DNA of 12,275 bases from positions 1-12,275 of the forward strand of contig LUJS01000002.1 of assembly GCA_001689495.1 (NCBI GenBank), written 5' to 3'. Below, piece by piece: positions 1 through 7,143 of this stretch (the first letter of the stretch is position 1; each line of letters starts with the position of its first letter). Below the pieces are notes generated by a model. It searched no databases. It was not told where the DNA came from and saw only the letters and a list, made by a program, of their open reading frames with translations. The DNA comes from Bacteroidales bacterium M8. GTDB taxonomy: Bacteria > Bacteroidota > Bacteroidia > Bacteroidales > Muribaculaceae. The position numbers were made by a program, and so were the translations under genes.

Positions 1-4
1 ATCT

Positions 5-29
5 GCCCACCGTGAAAATCCGCTGACCC
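5..29. repeat. Left copy of terminal inverted repeat
   Basis: The first bases of the window contain GCCCACCG, a T, then GAAAATCCGCTGACCC. The reverse complement of 12249-12273 is the same 25-mer with G in place of that T, so 24 of 25 bases match in inverted orientation. Both copies lie within a few bases of the window ends. This suggests that the window (perhaps a whole contig) is bounded by copies of one multicopy element, such as the end of an insertion sequence. The element itself is not contained in the window and I cannot name it. Confidence 0.75.
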
Positions 30-67
30 TTACAAATTGTATGAAATTTTGTATGGTAGTAAAATTC

Positions 68-100
68 AACCCTCTGTAAATATCTGATTTACAGAGGGTT
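68..100 (-). terminator. Hairpin terminator after tRNA-Ser
   Basis: A perfect 14-bp stem (68-81 with 87-100) closes a 5-nt loop, 16 nt beyond the 3' end of the minus-strand tRNA-Ser. The stem includes AACCCTCTG paired with CAGAGGGTT. Read on the minus strand it is followed by a short T run (GAATTTTA), so it is a plausible but not ideal intrinsic terminator. It may also end readthrough from the GNAT operon upstream. Confidence 0.75.
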
Positions 101-115
101 TAATGTGGTTGGTTG

Positions 116-202
116 CGGAAAGACAGGGATTCGAACCCTGGGTGCCCGCAAGGGCACAACGGTTTTCGAGACCGCCCCGATCGACCACTCCGGCATCTTT
201 CC
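116..202 (-). tRNA. tRNA-Ser (anticodon CGA)
   Basis: Read on the minus strand, a 7-bp acceptor stem GGAAAGA/TCTTTCC encloses a D arm, an anticodon stem-loop with loop CTCGAAA (anticodon CGA), a long class II variable arm (about TGCCC...GGGCA) and a T arm with GGTTCGAATCC. The discriminator base is G and the long extra arm is diagnostic of tRNA-Ser. The 3' CCA is not encoded. CGA reads the UCG codon, which is very common in the genes of this window. The 87-nt length fits the class. Confidence 0.97.
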
Positions 203-217
203 TCGGGTTTTGCGCTG

Positions 218-248
218 CAAAGGTAAGAAGACTTTTTGGGTTGAGCAA
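218..248 (-). promoter_or_regulatory. Promoter of tRNA-Ser
   Basis: On the minus strand a -33 TTG (246-248) is followed after 20 nt by TACCTTTG (218-225), the Bacteroidetes sigma-ABfr -7 consensus TAnnTTTG. The transcript would start about 5 nt further on, inside GCAGCGCAAAA, close to the tRNA 5' end. The same 18-mer TACCTTTGCAGCGCAAAA occurs in the tRNA-Pro promoter at 11968. Confidence 0.85.
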
Positions 249-267
249 GTTTTTTGACGGATTTTTT

Positions 268-795
268 TCAACTCAGGCGCAGTTTTTGATTTTCGTGGGC
301 GGTGAGCTGGTAGGCGATTCGGGGGGAATGTCCTTCCTGACAGTATATTATGCCGCAGCGCTTGAATCCGATGGCTGTGGCTACCCGCTGCATGGGATGA
401 TTGTCGGCGTGGGTGTCGAGTCGGATGGTATCTGACATGCCAAGGCAGTATCTGACGCAACTGCGCAGCACGCCGCGGCATGTGCCGTCTGATCCGAGCC
501 TGTGTATGGTGCCGTATGGGTTGCTGTCGGGCCATGCTCCGTCCTCGATGACGGCGTATGTCGGGTCGTCGCCCAAGATGAATGCGAAGGCCATGACGAT
601 GACTCCGCGGCTGTCCTCGCCCACATAGCCGTTGCCGCGTGCGATGTCGTCGAGCACTACGCCGCGCGACGGGTATCCGCCTGTCCATTGCTCGAGGTTG
701 CCGGTGCTGCGCATGAACCGACGGGCCTTGTCGTAGACCTCCATCATGGCGTCGAGGTCGTCGACCGTGGCGTGTCTTATGGCTATCGTGCTCAT
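268..795 (-). CDS. GNAT family N-acetyltransferase
   Basis: This 175-residue protein belongs to the GNAT fold family, which transfers the acetyl group of acetyl-CoA to a small-molecule or protein amine. The C-terminal half is most diagnostic: IHRLGSDGTCRGVL lies where acetyl-CoA pyrophosphate is bound (a degenerate version of the R/QxxGxG/A motif). It is followed by IRLDTHADNHPMQ and the GFKRCGIIY strand, typical of a common bacterial GNAT subgroup of about this length. The substrate cannot be read from sequence. It is the last gene of the SMR/Nim-like/GNAT operon; its ATG overlaps the upstream stop codon by 4 nt (ATGA), which implies translational coupling and fixes the start. No terminator separates it from the tRNA-Ser promoter 20 nt downstream. 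Confidence 0.9.
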   Translation of the reverse strand: MSTIAIRHATVDDLDAMMEVYDKARRFMRSTGNLEQWTGGYPSRGVVLDDIARGNGYVGEDSRGVIVMAFAFILGDDPTYAVIEDGAWPDSNPYGTIHRLGSDGTCRGVLRSCVRYCLGMSDTIRLDTHADNHPMQRVATAIGFKRCGIIYCQEGHSPRIAYQLTAHENQKLRLS

Positions 796-1283
796 TTGGC
801 CGGGCGTTCGCGGGTCAGCTCGATGCTCTCCTTGCCGGTAATGGCCTCAATATCCATCCTGAGCGTCAGCACGTTGCGCATCTGTGTCGTTATCTCGTGG
901 GTGCTGTCAATGCCGGGCGAGTATTTGTCGGCCAGCATCCTGAGCCCCCTGACGGTCTCGGCCTCGTCGTCGATGATCGTGACAGTGCCCGAGGCGATGA
1001 CGCTGACAAACAGCGTGGTGAACTGTTCGGGCAGAATGTCGTCGCGCACTACCACACAGAATGATGCCGCGGGATTGTGCCTGAGACAGTCTATCTTGCG
1101 GCCGCTGCGGGCCGAGTGCATGTATATGGTGTGGTCGCCGTCATAGACATAGCTTAGCGGCACTCCGTATGGCGTGCCGTCGGTGTCGACCAGCGAGAGT
1201 ATGCCGTTGGTAGTATCGGCGAGTATGCGGCGTGCCTCGTCGTCGGGCAACTGCTGCCTGAATCGTCTCATTTTCCTTTCCAT
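792..1283 (-). CDS. Nim-like pyridoxamine 5'-phosphate oxidase family flavoprotein
   Basis: This 163-residue protein has the flavin-binding split-barrel fold of the PNPOx family. From memory of the family, the whole length aligns with NimA-type 5-nitroimidazole reductases: an N-terminal MRRxRQxLP, then YGVPLSYVY, YMHSARSGRKID (His56 at the position of the conserved histidine), SFCVV, LADKYSPG, and a C-terminal ITGKESIEL. Nim proteins reduce metronidazole-type drugs to inactive amines, but many homologues have no shown drug role, so a resistance function is only inferred. The start at 1283 gives MERKMRRFRQ, parallel to NimA. An alternative ATG at 1271 is preceded by a GGAAAGGAAA purine tract. 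It starts 4 nt after the SMR gene and overlaps the GNAT gene by 4 nt. Confidence 0.88.
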   Translation of the reverse strand: MERKMRRFRQQLPDDEARRILADTTNGILSLVDTDGTPYGVPLSYVYDGDHTIYMHSARSGRKIDCLRHNPAASFCVVVRDDILPEQFTTLFVSVIASGTVTIIDDEAETVRGLRMLADKYSPGIDSTHEITTQMRNVLTLRMDIEAITGKESIELTRERPAK

Positions 1284-1287
1284 GGTG

Positions 1288-1608
1288 TCAAACCAGTTTT
1301 AGTCCGATAATCGAGATGATGAGGGTGGAGATGAAGAAGAGTCGGCGGAAGTCGGCGGGCTCGTTGAAGAACAGTATGCCTATTATCACCGCCCCCACGG
1401 CGCCAATGCCTGTCCAGACCGGATAGACCGTGCCGATGGGAATGGTGCGCGCGGCCCTCGCCATCAGGAACATGCTCAGGGCGAGTGCCGCGAGGAATCC
1501 GCCCCACCACCAGTATTGTTCGGGGCCTTCGGCGGTCTTGGTCTTGCCGAGGCAAAACGTGAACGCCACCTCCATCAGTCCAGCCATTATCAATATCAAC
1601 CAGCTCAT
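1288..1608 (-). CDS. Small multidrug resistance (SMR) family transporter, SugE/Gdx-like
   Basis: The protein is 106 residues with four predicted transmembrane helices (roughly 3-21, 32-50, 57-77 and 84-104), the standard size for SMR proteins, which work as inner-membrane dimers exchanging protons for cations. Glu13 in helix 1 (LMEVAF) is the essential proton/substrate carboxylate. PIGTVYPVWTGIGAVGAVI resembles the SugE/Gdx branch (WTGIGAVGA) more than EmrE. The residue after EVA is Phe16, where Gdx guanidinium exporters have Trp, so the substrate is uncertain (guanidinium, quaternary ammonium or other cations). It is the first gene of the minus-strand operon. The leader from the proposed promoter is only about 20 nt, so there is no room for a guanidine riboswitch. 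Confidence 0.93.
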   Translation of the reverse strand: MSWLILIMAGLMEVAFTFCLGKTKTAEGPEQYWWWGGFLAALALSMFLMARAARTIPIGTVYPVWTGIGAVGAVIIGILFFNEPADFRRLFFISTLIISIIGLKLV

Positions 1609-1633
1609 AGCGTATAATGTTTTTTTCGGGCTA

Positions 1634-1641
1634 CAAAGTTA
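1634..1641 (-). promoter_or_regulatory. Probable -7 element of the SMR/Nim/GNAT operon
   Basis: On the minus strand TAACTTTG fits the Bacteroidetes -7 consensus TAnnTTTG and lies 25 nt before the SMR start codon. No TTG is present at the expected distance upstream, so the -33 element is weak or absent. Confidence 0.6.
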
Positions 1642-1683
1642 TGCATATCCGCTGAAATGCTTTTTATCATTTGATAAGTTTTG

Positions 1684-1691
1684 TAACTTTG
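1684..1691 (+). promoter_or_regulatory. Probable plus-strand -7 element, divergent from the SMR operon
   Basis: TAACTTTG matches TAnnTTTG and is an exact copy of the divergent element at 1634-1641. The start of transcription would fall around 1695-1697, on the ATG at 1696, giving a leaderless or nearly leaderless message. There is no good -33 TTG at the right spacing. It may drive the broken small ORF below, or a long leader ending in rtcB. Confidence 0.5.
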
Positions 1692-1695
1692 CCAC

Positions 1696-1796
1696 ATGGA
1701 ACTTGTCGAGATTCTCAACTCAATCAGCACGTTGTCATCGCCGTCAGTCTCAGCAGGATACGGGCCGAGATAGCGGGCGGCGGCAAAAGAAAATAA
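1696..1796 (+). pseudogene. Possible small ORF broken by a -1 frameshift
   Basis: Reading from the ATG at 1696 gives MELVEILNSIST and then degrades, stopping at TAG 1771-1773 (25 codons). From about 1728 the next frame back gives VVIAVSLSRIRAEIAGGGK followed by RK and TAA at 1794-1796. The codons on both sides (GTC GAG ATT CTC AAC; GTC ATC GCC; GCC GAG ATA GCG GGC GGC GGC) look like those of the real genes here, while the unused frames do not. One missing base, or a deletion joining the two ends of a longer gene, would explain this. The product would be about 33 residues and I recognise no family. Chance reading cannot be excluded. Confidence 0.3.
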
Positions 1797-2139
1797 AAAA
1801 ATATAAATTTTTGTGATAGAATTTTAAACCATCGGCTCTCTATACAGTCAGAAAGACATAACAAACGACAAACCGACAGGAATGCCATACAGAAGTATCC
1901 ACGGCTTTGGGATGAAGTGACATCGGAGTCTCTTCTTCGTCCGGACAGAAGCCTTAAATGACCGCCCGGCGGATGCCGGGGGCAACAAGAGATTCCGCCA
2001 ACCCACAAAAAAGAAGACAGAGATGTAAGGCAACAACCGCTCCGTTAGAACAATCCAAGACTTCCTCTCAGAGACTGATTCAACAAATACTTCAAGACAC
2101 CAACACACCGTCCGCCCCAAAAGGCGGATACCTCAAACT
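1797..2139 (+). other. Gene-free structured tract upstream of rtcB (possible ncRNA or long 5' leader)
   Basis: This tract has no convincing gene on either strand and its base composition is visibly lower in GC than the flanking genes. It starts with an A/T-rich stretch. It then holds an 8-bp stem (1910-1917 with 1935-1942, one G-T pair) with an inner GAC/GTC pair, a 6-bp GC-only hairpin CCCGGC-GGAT-GCCGGG (1965-1980), a competing partner TCCGCC (1994-1999) for the GGCGGA inside that hairpin, and a last hairpin at 2111-2128 just before the rtcB ATG. A frame from 1882 reads MPYRSIHGFGMK, a TGA, then 35 more open codons to TAA at 2026, so a broken coding region is an alternative. I could not match it to tmRNA, RNase P RNA, 6S RNA or SRP RNA. 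Confidence 0.35.
2111..2128 (+). promoter_or_regulatory. Hairpin just upstream of the rtcB start codon
   Basis: TCCGCC (2111-2116), the loop CCAAAA, then GGCGGA (2123-2128) form a 6-bp stem ending 11 nt before the rtcB ATG. No T tract follows, so it is not an ordinary terminator. Its position suggests an effect on translation initiation or RNA processing. The same hexamers occur at 1968-1973 and 1994-1999, so the arms could pair with alternative partners. Confidence 0.4.
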
Positions 2140-3375
2140 ATGGAACTCAAAGGACGATACAGCAAGGACTGTATCATTTTCACCGACAACATCGAGTCGG
2201 AAGCCCTGTCTATGGTCTATTCGTTTGTGAACCACCCCATGTTCAAGGATGCCAAGATCAGGATCATGCCCGACGTACACGCAGGCAAGGACATCGTGGT
2301 GGGCTTCACCGCACCCTTCGACAATCACGTCAACCCCGACCACATCGGCGGCGACATAGGCTGTACGGTCTCGACCTCGGTCACCGACATCCCCGTCAAC
2401 CCCGACCACTATGCCGACATCGAGGCCGGCATACGCGACGTGGTCCGTTTCGGGCTCACCGTGCACAAGACCACTATCTTTCCCGTCAAGGAGTTTCTGT
2501 CGCACCTGCGCCGCCGCCACGTCGAGGCACGTCGCGCTTGGCCCGAATACGTGGGCGATTTCGACTTCACCGAAAACGGTCTGAGCCGCATGCTCAAGCG
2601 CCTCGACATGAACGAGGCAGCGTTCTATCACGCCATCGGCTCGGTAGGCTCGGGCAACCACTTCATCGAGATCGGCGTGACCCCCGAGGGCAACTATGCC
2701 CTCACCGCCCACTGCGGCAGCCGCAACTTCGGCCAGAAGGTGTGGAAATACTGGCGCATGACGGCCCACAACCCCTCGCAGGTCTCCGTGACGGGCTATC
2801 TCGAGGGCGAGCAGATGCGCGGCTACATCACCGACATGGTCATAGCGCAGGCATACGCCGAGTATAACCACATCATGATACAGCGCCTGATGCTCGACGT
2901 GGTGCGCCGCGTCAGCGGACTGGCCTCGGGCCGCATCACCGGTCAGGTCATCACCACCCACAACTATATTGACTTCGGCATGCGTATGATACGCAAGGGC
3001 GCCGTGCGCGCCGCCGAGGGCGAGATGCTGGTGATACCCTTCAACATGCGCGACGGCCTCATCGTCTGCCGCGGTCGCGGCAACAGCGAGTGGAACTGCT
3101 CGGCCCCCCACGGAGCCGGACGCCTGCTCAAGCGCTCGGAGGCCAAGGAGCTTATCGACATGGACGAGTATCAGAAGTCCATGGAGGGGATCTATACAAC
3201 GTCCGTGGGCCGCTCGACACTCGACGAGAGCCCCATGGCATACAAGGACCCCAAGGAGATACTCCGCCTCATCGAGCCGACCGTCGAGGTGCTCTACTTC
3301 ATCCGCCCGGTCATCAACATGAAGGACCGCGGAATGGACCGGCCAGCCGACGACGCCGAGGCCGCCGACGACTGA
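2140..3375 (+). CDS. rtcB: RtcB-type RNA-splicing ligase (GTP/Mn2+-dependent)
   Basis: This 411-residue protein is close to the 408 residues of E. coli RtcB. The family joins RNA 2',3'-cyclic-phosphate or 3'-phosphate ends to 5'-hydroxyl ends using GTP and Mn2+, in RNA repair. Visible motifs are MPDVHAGKD (43-51), GGDIGC with metal ligands Asp72 and Cys75, GSGNHF (His174), HCGSRNFG (His191), THNY (His274), RKGA (286-289), and SAPHGAGR with His324 as the histidine that is guanylylated. All the key residues are present, so it should be active. It stands alone between the structured leader and its own terminator, with no RtcA, archease or Ro60/Y-RNA gene beside it. No Shine-Dalgarno precedes the ATG, as is usual in Bacteroidetes. 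The acidic tail (PADDAEAADD) is dispensable-looking. Confidence 0.95.
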   Translation: MELKGRYSKDCIIFTDNIESEALSMVYSFVNHPMFKDAKIRIMPDVHAGKDIVVGFTAPFDNHVNPDHIGGDIGCTVSTSVTDIPVNPDHYADIEAGIRDVVRFGLTVHKTTIFPVKEFLSHLRRRHVEARRAWPEYVGDFDFTENGLSRMLKRLDMNEAAFYHAIGSVGSGNHFIEIGVTPEGNYALTAHCGSRNFGQKVWKYWRMTAHNPSQVSVTGYLEGEQMRGYITDMVIAQAYAEYNHIMIQRLMLDVVRRVSGLASGRITGQVITTHNYIDFGMRMIRKGAVRAAEGEMLVIPFNMRDGLIVCRGRGNSEWNCSAPHGAGRLLKRSEAKELIDMDEYQKSMEGIYTTSVGRSTLDESPMAYKDPKEILRLIEPTVEVLYFIRPVINMKDRGMDRPADDAEAADD

Positions 3376-3412
3376 TGCCGCCGGTCGCGACAAGACTGAA
3401 TATCCGCTACAC

Positions 3413-3446
3413 GTGGCCCGGACAACCGTTCCGGGCCACTTTTTTT
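3413..3446 (+). terminator. Rho-independent terminator of rtcB
   Basis: GTGGCCCGG (3413-3421) pairs perfectly with CCGGGCCAC (3431-3439) over a 9-nt loop and is followed by seven T residues (3440-3446). It sits 38 nt after the rtcB stop codon. Confidence 0.92.
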
Positions 3447-3489
3447 CGCCTCTCCCCGACCGGAGTCTCACAGATTCCGTGTCTTTTTT

Positions 3490-3520
3490 TTGTTTATTAG
3501 GGCCCGTGTCGCTAACTTTG
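3490..3520 (+). promoter_or_regulatory. Promoter of the udk-lptB-helicase operon
   Basis: TTG (3490-3492, within TTTTG) is followed after 20 nt by TAACTTTG (3513-3520), an excellent match to the Bacteroidetes -33/-7 pair. It leaves an untranslated leader of about 45 nt before the udk ATG and separates this operon from rtcB. Confidence 0.85.
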
Positions 3521-3571
3521 CATATACAATCTCTCCCACAGTACAGAAATCCACTAAAACACTTTCGCATA

Positions 3572-4186
3572 ATGCTGATTATAGGTATAGCCGGCGGCAC
3601 CGGGTCGGGCAAGACCACGGTGGTCAACAAGATAATCAACTCGCTACCTCCGGGCGAGGTGGCTGTCTTGCCTCAGGATTCATATTACAGGGATTCGAGC
3701 CACGTGCCGGTCGAGGAGCGCAGCAAAATCAACTTCGACGAGCCCGCGGCCATCGAGTGGCCCCTGCTTGTGAGCCATCTCAAATCGCTCAAGGAGGGCC
3801 ACAGCATCGAGATGCCGACATACTCATATCTCACCTGCACCCGCCAGCCCGAGACCATAACCGTCGAGCCGCGCGAGGTTGTGATCGTCGAGGGCATCCT
3901 CGTGCTCACCGACCCGACGCTCAGGTCGATGCTCGACGTCAAGGTGTTTGTCGACGCCGAGGCCGACGAGAGACTGATCCGCGTCATAGCCCGCGACTGT
4001 GTCGAGCGCGGACGCACGCCGCAGATGGTGCTCAACCGCTATCAGGACGTGCTCAAGCCCATGCACGAGATGTATATCGAGCCATCCAAGAAGAGTGCCG
4101 ACCTCATCGTGCCTCAGGGGGGCAGCAACGTGGTGGCAATACAGCTGCTCACCGACTATATCGAATCACGCCTGCGCAGAAACTGA
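3572..4186 (+). CDS. udk: Uridine kinase (uridine/cytidine monophosphokinase)
   Basis: The 204-residue protein is the usual length for bacterial uridine kinase, a cytosolic pyrimidine-salvage enzyme phosphorylating uridine and cytidine to UMP and CMP. The Walker A P-loop is GIAGGTGSGKTT (5-16). Other family marks are LPQDSYYRD (33-41), NFDEPAAIEW (54-63), the nucleoside-binding MPTYSYLTCTR (81-91), VIVEGILVL (104-112) as the Walker B strand, and RDCVERGRTP (141-150) from the lid region. The frame is open further upstream, but the ATG at 3572 is chosen because it lies after the promoter and starts the family-typical MLIIGIAGGTGSGK. The stop codon is 2 nt from the next start, indicating cotranscription with lptB. 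Confidence 0.96.
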   Translation: MLIIGIAGGTGSGKTTVVNKIINSLPPGEVAVLPQDSYYRDSSHVPVEERSKINFDEPAAIEWPLLVSHLKSLKEGHSIEMPTYSYLTCTRQPETITVEPREVVIVEGILVLTDPTLRSMLDVKVFVDAEADERLIRVIARDCVERGRTPQMVLNRYQDVLKPMHEMYIEPSKKSADLIVPQGGSNVVAIQLLTDYIESRLRRN

Positions 4187-4188
4187 CC

Positions 4189-5030
<842 letters not shown>

Positions 5031-5034
<4 letters not shown>

Positions 5035-7070
5035 CCAGCCCGGATGCCCGCAGCCCTCAGTCGACCGACCTCTCGACCCTCAACCGCCGGCAATATGCCG
5101 CCGCCACATACGAGGGGCGCAATCTGCTGGTGCTCGCCGGTGCCGGCACCGGCAAGACGCGCACCATCATTGCCCGCGCCAAATACCTGATAGACAAGGG
5201 TGTCAATCCGTCGAGGATACTCATACTGTCATTCACCCGCAAGTCTGCCAAGGAGATCGTGGGGCGTCTGCGCGCCTCCGTGGCCCGAGATGCCCGTGCC
5301 CTCAAGGGCCAGACATTCCACTCGTGGTGCATGGAGATGATAGAGCAGAATCCCTCGGTGTTCAACTTCGGCCACTTCACCGTCATCGACGAGGAGGACC
5401 GCCAGAGCGCATTCCGTCTGGTCTGCGGACGCCACTTCAAGAAAAGCAACTTCATCAACCCCGACCAGTTGGCCGAGGTCTACTCCTATGCCGTCAACGC
5501 GCGCTGCAACCTCACTGCGGCCCTCTCTCTCAGGCTCTTCAACGGACGCATGGACGAGGACACGCGCAAACGCATCCTCGAACGCCTCCCGGTGTTTCAG
5601 GAGGTGATACGCAAGTATCTCGCTTTCAAGGCCGAGAGACGCTATCTCGACTATGACGACATATTGCAGAAAGTCGCCGTCGGCCTCTCCAAGAATCCGC
5701 AGGCCGCCAAGTTCATGGCCGAGGCCTACGACCACATTCTCGTCGACGAGATGCAAGACACCAACCCGCTGCAATACCTGCTGCTGAGTTCGTTCTGGGG
5801 GCGGTGCAACCTGTTCTGCGTGGGCGACGACGCCCAGTCCATCTACGGATTCCGCGGCGCCGATTTCCGCACCATCCACAATTTTACCTCCGTAGTGCCC
5901 GACTCCGAGACCCTGCAGCTCACCGTCAACTACCGTTCCACGCAAGAGATACTCGACATCTCCAACTGGCTGTTGTCGCGATCGCCGCTGGCATACGACA
6001 AGCTGCTCACCGCCGACCGCGGCCACGGCATCAAGCCTATCGTCTATCACTTCAGGCAGGAGTGGGATCAGGCCCGCGACATCGTCATGCGCATCCGCGA
6101 CGCGCAGGGCACCGAGGGGTGTAGGTTCAAGGACAACATGGTCCTCTCCCGCTCCAACTGGGGCCTCAAGGCCGTCGAGGCATGTCTCGTCGAGGCCAAG
6201 ATACCCTATGTGATATTCGGCGGCACGAGCCTCATGGCCTCGGCCCACGTGCGCGACATCGTGTCGGCACTGCGCATCGTCACCAACCCGCGCGACGAGC
6301 TGGCATGGCAGCGCTATCTCTGCCTGTTTCCACGCATAGGCGAGATAACCGCCGCCCGCATCATCGACAGCATAATAGACAAGGAGACCCTCGACGAGTG
6401 TGTCGAGGTGATATATTCAAATCCCGCCATAGACTCGGCCGTGTCGACCGTGCTGATGGACATACGCGAGATGCAGGCCGAGGTCAACAAGGCCATCGAG
6501 GCCGCGATGAACGGCCTGACACGCATCCTGCGCAACAAATACAAGGACGACTGGGACCGCCGCGCCAAGGACCTGACGCTGCTGTCGCGCATCGGCGAGG
6601 CGTCGGAGAGCCTCACGGCATTCATCTCCGACTACATTCTCGATCCGTCGCTCGAGACGGCCATCAAGAACGACGAGGACCCCGAGGATTGCGTCACGCT
6701 GACCACCATACACTCGGCCAAGGGTCTCGAGGCCAAGAACTGCTATCTGGTCAACGTCAACTACACGCAATATCCATCGGCTAAGGCCATTGCCGGCGGC
6801 AAGGATGCCATCGAGGAGGACCGTCGGTGCCTCTATGTGGCCATGACCCGCGCACGGGACACGCTTGTCATCTATCGCAGCACCAAGGCCGCGCGGGTCG
6901 ACGACCTCGACCCCGACGAGTCGGCCGACCACAACAGGCTCTATTTCCTCAACGATCTGCCCGAGCAGTTCTACACCCACGCCGGCGAGATTCCGGCTAC
7001 GCGATTCTGGGACAACTACAAGGGTCAGGGCATAAGCCTCTCGGACGGCGAGGACTTCGACTTTTCATAA
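5031..7070 (+). CDS. Superfamily 1A ATP-dependent DNA helicase (UvrD/PcrA/Rep type)
   Basis: This 679-residue 3'-to-5' DNA helicase has all SF1A motifs in order: Q motif LNRRQ (17-21), motif I GAGTGKT (37-43), Ia ILSFTRKSAKE (65-75), II VDEMQD (238-243), III VGDDAQSIYGFRGA (264-277), IV NYRST (300-304), V TIHSAKGLE (559-567) and VI EEDRRCLYVAMTRAR (595-609). Such enzymes unwind DNA in excision and mismatch repair and remove proteins from DNA. At 679 residues it is a little shorter than PcrA/UvrD (about 720-740) and shows no extra nuclease domain, so I do not assign uvrD, pcrA or rep specifically. Motif II has Met in place of the more common Phe of DEFQD. It is the last gene of the udk operon, translationally coupled to lptB, and ends at a bidirectional terminator. 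Confidence 0.95.
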
Positions 7071-7083
7071 TCCCCACACAACA

Positions 7084-7124
7084 AAAACACCGGCTGTATG
7101 CGCTTGACATACAGCCGGTGTTTT
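7084..7124. terminator. Bidirectional terminator between the helicase gene and ligA
   Basis: A perfect 17-bp stem (7084-7100 with 7108-7124) closes a 7-nt loop. The arms begin with AAAA and end with TTTT, so each strand shows a GC-rich stem followed by a T run. It lies between the stop codons of two convergent genes and serves both. Confidence 0.93.
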
Positions 7125-7143
7125 GTATCAGTCATTCAGCGGG

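Noticed and set aside
1797..2139. tmRNA, RNase P RNA, SRP RNA or 6S RNA in the rtcB leader
   Set aside because: I found no T-arm-like GTTCRA with a tag-peptide frame, no conserved RNase P core blocks and no SRP Alu/tetraloop motif, nor a long 6S-type interrupted duplex.
3413..3571. Extending uridine kinase upstream to the ATG at 3413
   Set aside because: The extension would run through the rtcB terminator and the udk promoter. Met at 3572 begins the family-typical sequence just before the P-loop.
2092..3639. A 515-codon open frame on the minus strand, opposite rtcB
   Set aside because: It is the antisense shadow of a GC-rich gene. The composition is His/Val/Ala/Gly-rich with no recognisable domain, and the plus strand carries every RtcB motif.
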